Shown here: in pieces, positions 59,954 through 64,000 of the stretch
Layout: the number at the start of each line of letters is the position of its first letter
Numbering within the stretch: position 1 is the first letter of the stretch
Assembly: GCA_002215675.1 (NCBI GenBank)
Contig: NGFH01000003.1
Span: forward strand, 1-64,000
From: Bacteroidetes bacterium 2013_40CM_41_45
GTDB taxonomy: Bacteria > Bacteroidota > Bacteroidia > AKYH767-A > 2013-40CM-41-45
Length of the DNA: 64,000 nucleotides
Direction of reading: 5' to 3'
Position numbers and translations under genes: made by a program
The notes under the pieces: generated by a model
The model's input: the letters and a program-made list of their open reading frames with translations, nothing else
Database searches by the model: none
What the model was told of the DNA's origin: nothing

Positions 59954-61267
59954 ATTATTTACCTCCATTCCCAAGTAATTATCTTCTTGAAATTCAGAAG
60001 ACATTTTTTCTTCATTTGGCTTATCTAAGCCCATTTTCTCATAAATCTTTAGTATTTTTCCAACCACACCAGATTCATTTTGACCTCTTGCTCTTTGTAA
60101 AGCGGCAGAAAGACCATAATGATTATAAACAAGAGTATTATTTTTTAACTCCATAACTGGATATTTCAAATGTTCACTTGGGGCATCTTCCCACCCATTT
60201 TCAACAAGCATATAAACATCATTAACTAATGATTTGTAATTGCTTGCATTTAAAATCTTATTTCTAAGAGATGTTTTATCTACATTTCCCCATGCATCTT
60301 CACTCATTGATTCTTTTTTTTTGTCAATTTTTAAAACTTCACCAGAACCTAAATCTTCTGAAGAAAATTCAGACATTTTTTCTTTCTTTACCCAATGTCC
60401 ATCTTTTACTTCATGTGTTTTTTTAAAACTACTAATTGCAATTGCCCATCCATTTTTATTTTTATCTGTTCCTATAGATTCGGCTTGTTTTGCAATAGCA
60501 TTGGCTTGGCTTAAAGTAATTGGGGGATTGATTCCTTTTAATGCAGGATTTGCATCTTTTAAACTAGCGTAAGGCATAGTAATATCACCTTTCTTTTCAT
60601 AACTTGAAATCTTATCATCAATATCAATTAATTTATTTATCACTTCTTTTACTTCATTTTTCAAAATTGAGAAATCAGATTTATATTCAAATTCTTCTTT
60701 ATAGATTTTTTCATATTCTTCATTCTCTTCTTTTGCAAATGAAATCATTTGTAAATTTGCACCCGGAGATGCTGGAGTTGTAAAATCTCCCAAAACACAA
60801 ATAGCAGTATATGTAAAATCTAATAAATTTAATAAACCATCTTCTGTTTCATTATAGTCATTGACTTCTAATTCAACTGAAACTGATTTATTTTTCTTTC
60901 CAGATTCTTGAAATACTTGCATAAATTTTGGAGCATATTTTTTCCATATTTTTCCAAATACATTTAAAGAAGTTCTACCGTCTGGTAAAATTTCAAATTC
61001 TGCACTATCTGGCATTACAAATCCAGAAATAATAGGAATATCAGAATGTCCTCCAAAATCTCTCAATCTATTATCATATTCAAAAATTATTGGTTTTTCA
61101 TATAATGTTGGAGCAGTTCTTTTTAATGTCTCAACATCACAAACTGTATCATGAAGACTTTTTCCTGTTGAAAATGCTTTAATTTTTGCTGTTGCAAATT
61201 GACTGTCTGGTGATTCATATATAATATCAACACTTTCAATTTCAAAATTTAATTTCTTATTTACCAA
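59138..61267 (-). CDS. Prohead protease-scaffold fusion
   Basis: 709 residues. The N-terminal 200 residues (VDIIYESPDSQFATAKIKAF, later SVELEVNDYNE and DFTTPASPGAN) resemble a prohead-maturation protease domain. Then a ChaB-like segment (MPYASLKDANPALKGINPP), a Glu/Lys-rich linker with tandem TDTEVMSKEE repeats, and a long helical scaffold-like C-terminus. TTG at 61267 is chosen because GGAGGTGAT lies 4 nt upstream; a GTG at 61276 lies inside that ribosome site. Two internal ribosome sites may give nested products. Catalytic residues could not be assigned with certainty. Confidence 0.75.
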   Translation of the reverse strand: MVNKKLNFEIESVDIIYESPDSQFATAKIKAFSTGKSLHDTVCDVETLKRTAPTLYEKPIIFEYDNRLRDFGGHSDIPIISGFVMPDSAEFEILPDGRTSLNVFGKIWKKYAPKFMQVFQESGKKNKSVSVELEVNDYNETEDGLLNLLDFTYTAICVLGDFTTPASPGANLQMISFAKEENEEYEKIYKEEFEYKSDFSILKNEVKEVINKLIDIDDKISSYEKKGDITMPYASLKDANPALKGINPPITLSQANAIAKQAESIGTDKNKNGWAIAISSFKKTHEVKDGHWVKKEKMSEFSSEDLGSGEVLKIDKKKESMSEDAWGNVDKTSLRNKILNASNYKSLVNDVYMLVENGWEDAPSEHLKYPVMELKNNTLVYNHYGLSAALQRARGQNESGVVGKILKIYEKMGLDKPNEEKMSSEFQEDNYLGMEVNNMADKNKTEEMAKEEMTDTEVMSKEEMTDTEVMSKEDGTFAKEETPEEEKKETPEKEKKEDKKEGDKGDVKESYADSTVGSDAEEKEDVNMSLNENLDVKAILSFLESETKTYRQMSEKDKNKSVFYSLLESCAVEIAKGSDAKLKNITNSMINFVKEASLAIAKDSATINEMSKENVELKQYKKNSELEKFSFAVEKVLNEAMEVGMPDAEIEKCRNLSLEFSLENMDSYTNMVKAKAFVYAGSKDKEKDDIIRMQLPFSERKPKQEKLWE

Positions 61268-61284
61268 GTAAATCACCTCCTATA

Positions 61285-61491
61285 TTAAAAAAGATTTTTT
61301 GTTATTTTGTAATAAAATGGAATATTTTCTAAAACTTCCTTTAATAAATCAGTATTAGCAAAATACCATTCCCCATTTTTACCTCTACCAAAAAGAGGAA
61401 TATTTTTTGAATTTATAAGCCAATTGGCAATAATACCATTTGTTTTATATAATTTATTCTCTTTTATAATGTCAGGGTTAACTACATACAT
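61285..61491 (-). CDS. Unknown protein, 68 aa
   Basis: Begins MYVVNPDIIKENKLYK; central GIIANWLINSKNIPLFGRGKNGE looks like a DNA-binding helix-turn-helix of the excisionase type, but this is only a resemblance. Between scaffold and endonuclease genes. Confidence 0.55.
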   Translation of the reverse strand: MYVVNPDIIKENKLYKTNGIIANWLINSKNIPLFGRGKNGEWYFANTDLLKEVLENIPFYYKITKNLF

Positions 61492-61512
61492 GATAATCTT
61501 CCTTTAAACAAA

Positions 61513-61536
61513 AACTCTCTTTATTACAAGAGAGTT
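61513..61536 (-). terminator. Terminator after the homing endonuclease gene
   Basis: AACTCTCTT and AAGAGAGTT form a 9-bp stem around a 6-nt loop, followed on the minus strand by TTTGTTT. It overlaps the stop of the gene at 61524-62444. Confidence 0.75.
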
Positions 61537-62444
61537 GTTTTTAATATATTTTCTATATTATCAAAATTCCAATACGGAATCCTAATAAGTTTTATATCAT
61601 TATCTTTACAATATTTTGTTTTTATTTTATCATTTTTCTTTGTTTTTTTAAATTCTATTGGTTTATTGAATTTATCTTTATAATGAAGAATTCCATCATA
61701 TTCTATTAAAATATTTAATTTTGAAATATAAAAATCAAATGAAAGAATGCGAATATTTTTGCAATTTTTAAAACCTTTATATTGTGTTTCAAATTTTATG
61801 TTATTATTTAATAAATATTCTGATATTCTTTTTTCACCTTTTGATGAAGCACAATTTGGACAATTTTTTCCAGAAGTTCTATTGGAAATTTTACATATCC
61901 ATTTATATCCACAATCTTTGCAAATCCAATTTTTATATTTATGTGAACCTATTGTAAAATCCTTTGGAATTCCAGTATTTTTATCATAATTCCATTCAGA
62001 AGAAATTTCTGGAAATTTTATTTCCAAATTATTATGATTTCCATTTATTCTCCATAAAGTTTTACATTTACATAAACCTCTTCCTGAACGAATATAATCA
62101 AAACATATGTAAAATTCTTTTTTACAATTATTGCATAAAAATTTTAAATTCTTTTTTTCTGTAGAAATATATTCTCCAGAAATATATGTTATAAGAATAT
62201 TATTATTTTTTATATATAGTAAAACATTATATAAAGAATAAGGATTATATTTTGCAAACTCATATAATTTACAATTTCTTTTTATTTGAGTTTTAAAATT
62301 GGTAAATGTTGTACTATATTTATATCCATATTTATCTATAATATTTAAATAATCTTTTGTTGTATTATATTTTTTATCAATCAAAAAATAATATTTATTT
62401 TTTTCTATGATTGATTTTACTTCTTGATATGAAAATTTTCCCAT
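61524..62444 (-). CDS. Zinc-ribbon homing endonuclease-like protein (Vsr/EDxHD type)
   Basis: 306 residues. Two treble-clef or zinc segments: FLCNNCKKEFYICF, then the DUF4379-like EISSEWNYDKNTGIPKDF and CKDCGYKW...CPNCASSKG. The C-terminal 100 residues have the Vsr-like endonuclease pattern GEKRISEYL, FDFYI and IEYDGILHY. Phage genes of this layout are free-standing homing endonucleases related to I-Bth0305I. It has its own promoter and lies just downstream of the intron-containing gene. Confidence 0.8.
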   Translation of the reverse strand: MGKFSYQEVKSIIEKNKYYFLIDKKYNTTKDYLNIIDKYGYKYSTTFTNFKTQIKRNCKLYEFAKYNPYSLYNVLLYIKNNNILITYISGEYISTEKKNLKFLCNNCKKEFYICFDYIRSGRGLCKCKTLWRINGNHNNLEIKFPEISSEWNYDKNTGIPKDFTIGSHKYKNWICKDCGYKWICKISNRTSGKNCPNCASSKGEKRISEYLLNNNIKFETQYKGFKNCKNIRILSFDFYISKLNILIEYDGILHYKDKFNKPIEFKKTKKNDKIKTKYCKDNDIKLIRIPYWNFDNIENILKTTLL

Positions 62445-62479
62445 ATATCATCTCCTATAATGATTCCTAAAAATAAATT

Positions 62480-62530
62480 GACGGCAGGACATTTAGGAAA
62501 TGTCTTTTCAGTTCTAGTTACCTAGCCGTC
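62480..62530 (-). ncRNA. Structured 5' leader of the endonuclease transcript
   Basis: On the minus strand, GACGGC (62530-62525) pairs with GCCGTC (62485-62480). Inside are hairpins CTAG-GTAA-CTAG and GACATTT-CCT-AAATGTC (with a 3-nt tip), making a three-way junction. The predicted transcription start is within a base or two of the outer stem. The class is unknown to me. It may protect the mRNA or control the endonuclease. Confidence 0.6.
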
Positions 62531-62536
62531 AAAAAT

Positions 62537-62565
62537 ATTATACCACAAAATCTTTATTTTGTCAA
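62537..62565 (-). promoter_or_regulatory. Sigma-70 promoter (minus strand)
   Basis: TTGACA (62565-62560), 17-bp spacer ending TGG, TATAAT (62542-62537): perfect -35 and -10 hexamers with an extended -10. It drives the endonuclease gene separately from the late operon. Confidence 0.92.
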
Positions 62566-62571
62566 TATAAA

Positions 62572-63503
62572 TTATCCAATAGTTAAGAATGTTAATTCAA
62601 GAATTTTAGTAGCATCGAATGTTCCTGCAACTGCATAAATTGAACCTTCTAGGGTTGTTGCCGCTGTCACTGTGCCAGCATCTACAGAACCATTAAAATC
62701 TTTTGATAAAACATTATTTGTGTTATCAATAATAGAAGGAAATCCAACTTTATTACCAACACCAATCGAAACTGTATCTGTCAATCTGTTACTTAATGAC
62801 CTTATTACAAGGCGGATAGTATTTTCATGCTATCTCTGCAATTTTATATATTGTTGCAGTTCAGACTATATATTCACGCTTAAAATAAGCGGGATGAGTT
62901 CAGCATTTATATTACTATAAATGCCCCGTAGTCGTTAGAGGTTCTTTTGTTTTTTATATAAAAGTCTTCCTACGGTCTTGTCCATTTTTGGATTTTAACC
63001 GTTATACTCATCTTCTAATTAATTTTTATTTAATCCATATATTACTATATGTTCAGGCAAAATTTACCTGCATGTGTTTCGGCGGGAAGGTCTACCGATG
63101 TAATTGTTGCGAAAGCTTTTACGCCCAAAACTTCAGTTGCTCCATTCAAAGCAATTGTGTCAGTAATTGCTGTGCCAGCCATATTTGTTCCATTAACTGT
63201 GACGTTTCCAACATTACCAGACGCATTTCCCTTTATTGTTGCAATTCTTGGAAAGTCTGGATTTGTAAATGTTCCAGTAGCATATCCAACTTGCGCTCCC
63301 GATGTCAACGCAATTGCCGCATGAACATAAGTTGCAGTTCCAAGTGCTGGAGTTGTTGAATATTTAAGTGTATTTACTGGTGAAAGAGTTCCAGCACCAG
63401 AAAGGGATGCTCCACCCATTATCAAAGTTCCCAACTGTGCCCTTTGAGATGCCGCATTCATATTATTTAAATCAGAAATTCTTTTAGCTGTAACAGTAGT
63501 CAT
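62572..63503 (-). CDS. Virion structural protein split by a group I intron
   Basis: Two exons: 63503-63066 (146 codons) and 62781-62572 (69 codons plus stop), joined in phase to give 215 residues. The junction reads DLPAETHAG followed by TDTVSIGVGNKVGF, which restores a continuous pattern known in phage virion proteins (an Ala/Thr/Gly-rich beta protein with ALNGATEVLGVKAF). Without splicing, exon 1 runs only six codons into the intron before a stop. SD GGAGG. Location upstream of the protease gene suggests head decoration or fibre. Function is inferred. Confidence 0.82.
62782..63065 (-). ncRNA. Group I intron, 284 nt, without ORF
   Basis: P1: exon end CAGGT pairs with intron GCCTG, giving the U-G pair at the 5' splice site. 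P7 is GACTA (after CTCTAAC) with TAGTC in ATATAGTCTG. P8 is GCATTTATA/TATAAATGC. P4-P6 region begins GGTTAAAATCC. The intron ends in G (62782). All are group I hallmarks. The free-standing endonuclease downstream may be its mobility partner. Confidence 0.85.
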
Positions 63504-63564
63504 ATTTTAAAACCTCCTAATTAAGTCATTATTTTGTCTAAATATTTTTAGACGGTAAAGAAAT

Positions 63565-63589
63565 AATATTATTTGACAAAAATAATATT
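63565..63589 (-). terminator. AT-only hairpin between virion genes
   Basis: AATATTATTT and AAATAATATT form a 10-bp stem with loop GACAA. It lies after the gene at 63599 on the minus strand. Composition is all A/T, so strength is uncertain. Confidence 0.45.
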
Positions 63590-63598
63590 CAAACCATT

Positions 63599-64000
63599 TT
63601 ATTTCCAATAGCTATCTGCATTCAATTCATAAAATTTTTGAAATGAATAAGATTTTTCATCTTTTATTTCTTCACCAAACCAATAAGGAATCATAAATTC
63701 ATTCATTTCTTTTTCAGAATAAAATTCAACTTCTACAATTATATCTCCATCTTCAAAATAGTCAATTGTAGCAGTTTGATAAATTCCTCCAGAACCAGTA
63801 TTAACCGTTGGTAAAGTAATAAAAACTCTCTTTTTTTTAATTGGTATTTTTCCAATAAAATCAAATATTCTTATATATTGATTTTCTGTAATTTCAGGTT
63901 CAATTTCTTCTCTCACTCCATCATTTAAATTGTACTTTGTACAATGAGTATAAACAGTATATTCTTCTCCAATCATTTTTCTTATTCTGTTAGAAGGATA
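63599..64000 (-). CDS. Head-region protein, 5' end outside the window
   Basis: Frame is open to the window edge (PSNRIRKMIGEEYTVYTHCTK), and no ribosome site precedes the first ATG at 63976, so the start is probably outside. Beta-rich, with MIGEEYTVYTH near the edge resembling small head-closure proteins. At least 133 residues. Function tentative. Confidence 0.55.
   Translation of the reverse strand, partial: YPSNRIRKMIGEEYTVYTHCTKYNLNDGVREEIEPEITENQYIRIFDFIGKIPIKKKRVFITLPTVNTGSGGIYQTATIDYFEDGDIIVEVEFYSEKEMNEFMIPYWFGEEIKDEKSYSFQKFYELNADSYWK

Noticed and set aside
63045-63065. C-terminal residues KFCLNI as part of the virion protein
   Set aside because: They lie in the intron; group I boundaries and the restored frame downstream show they are not in the spliced product.

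Overview
The window is a strongly AT-rich segment of a tailed double-stranded DNA phage, almost certainly a large siphovirus. The capsid, tail tube, tape measure, distal tail and tail-tip genes are all present. Strong AGGAG/GGAGG ribosome-binding sites and TTGACA-N17-TATAAT promoters point to a low-GC bacterial host, probably Gram-positive, but the host cannot be fixed from this sequence. Terminase, portal and lysis genes are not recognisable here and presumably lie outside. TAG is used as a normal stop codon, so the standard code applies.

Layout. Bases 1-250 hold the 3' end of a truncated gene with an 18-bp tandem repeat. Bases 290-2134 are a tRNA array: Ala, Trp, Tyr, Ile, Asp, His, Arg, a Val-like element, Pro and Gln, interrupted by an HNH homing endonuclease. 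Bases 2169-35704 are rightward early and replication genes. They encode ThyX, a RecA-like ATPase, an SSB-like protein, a primase-helicase, a Cas4-like nuclease, a Thg1 family tRNA 5'-end polymerase, a WGR-PARP protein, a proteasome-like hydrolase, dUTPase, a DnaE-type DNA polymerase, dCMP deaminase, an FtsH-like membrane protease, a SprT-like protein, two DNA methyltransferases, nucleotide-salvage enzymes and a B12-dependent ribonucleotide reductase, with dozens of very small unknown genes between them. A terminator hairpin at 35741-35772 separates this arm from 35775-64000, where every gene is leftward: virion assembly from the prohead protease/scaffold and major capsid protein through the tail tube, tape measure, Dit and Tal to the fibres. 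A tyrosine recombinase/GIY-YIG/RusA cassette sits inside the tail module.

Working together, ThyX, dUTPase, dCMP deaminase, a HAD nucleotidase, a dATP/dGTP diphosphohydrolase-like protein and NrdJ supply dNTPs. The primase-helicase, SSB-like protein, RecA-like ATPase, nucleases and DnaE form a replication/recombination set. Host take-over functions probably include the PARP, FtsH, HslV-like and SprT-like proteins and a possible Tad2-like (DUF2829) anti-defence protein. At least six homing-endonuclease-like genes and a group I intron mark heavy invasion by selfish elements.

Most notable are: (1) a promoter-driven multibranched RNA of about 170 nt at 7732-7900 matching no class I recognise; (2) a 284-nt group I intron splitting a virion gene at 62782-63065; (3) an intact WGR-PARP; (4) a phage FtsH with both active sites; (5) Thg1 beside degenerate tRNAs and a tRNA-His with a long variable arm; (6) a promoter folded inside a terminator at 24228-24277; and (7) a recurrent small intercistronic hairpin.
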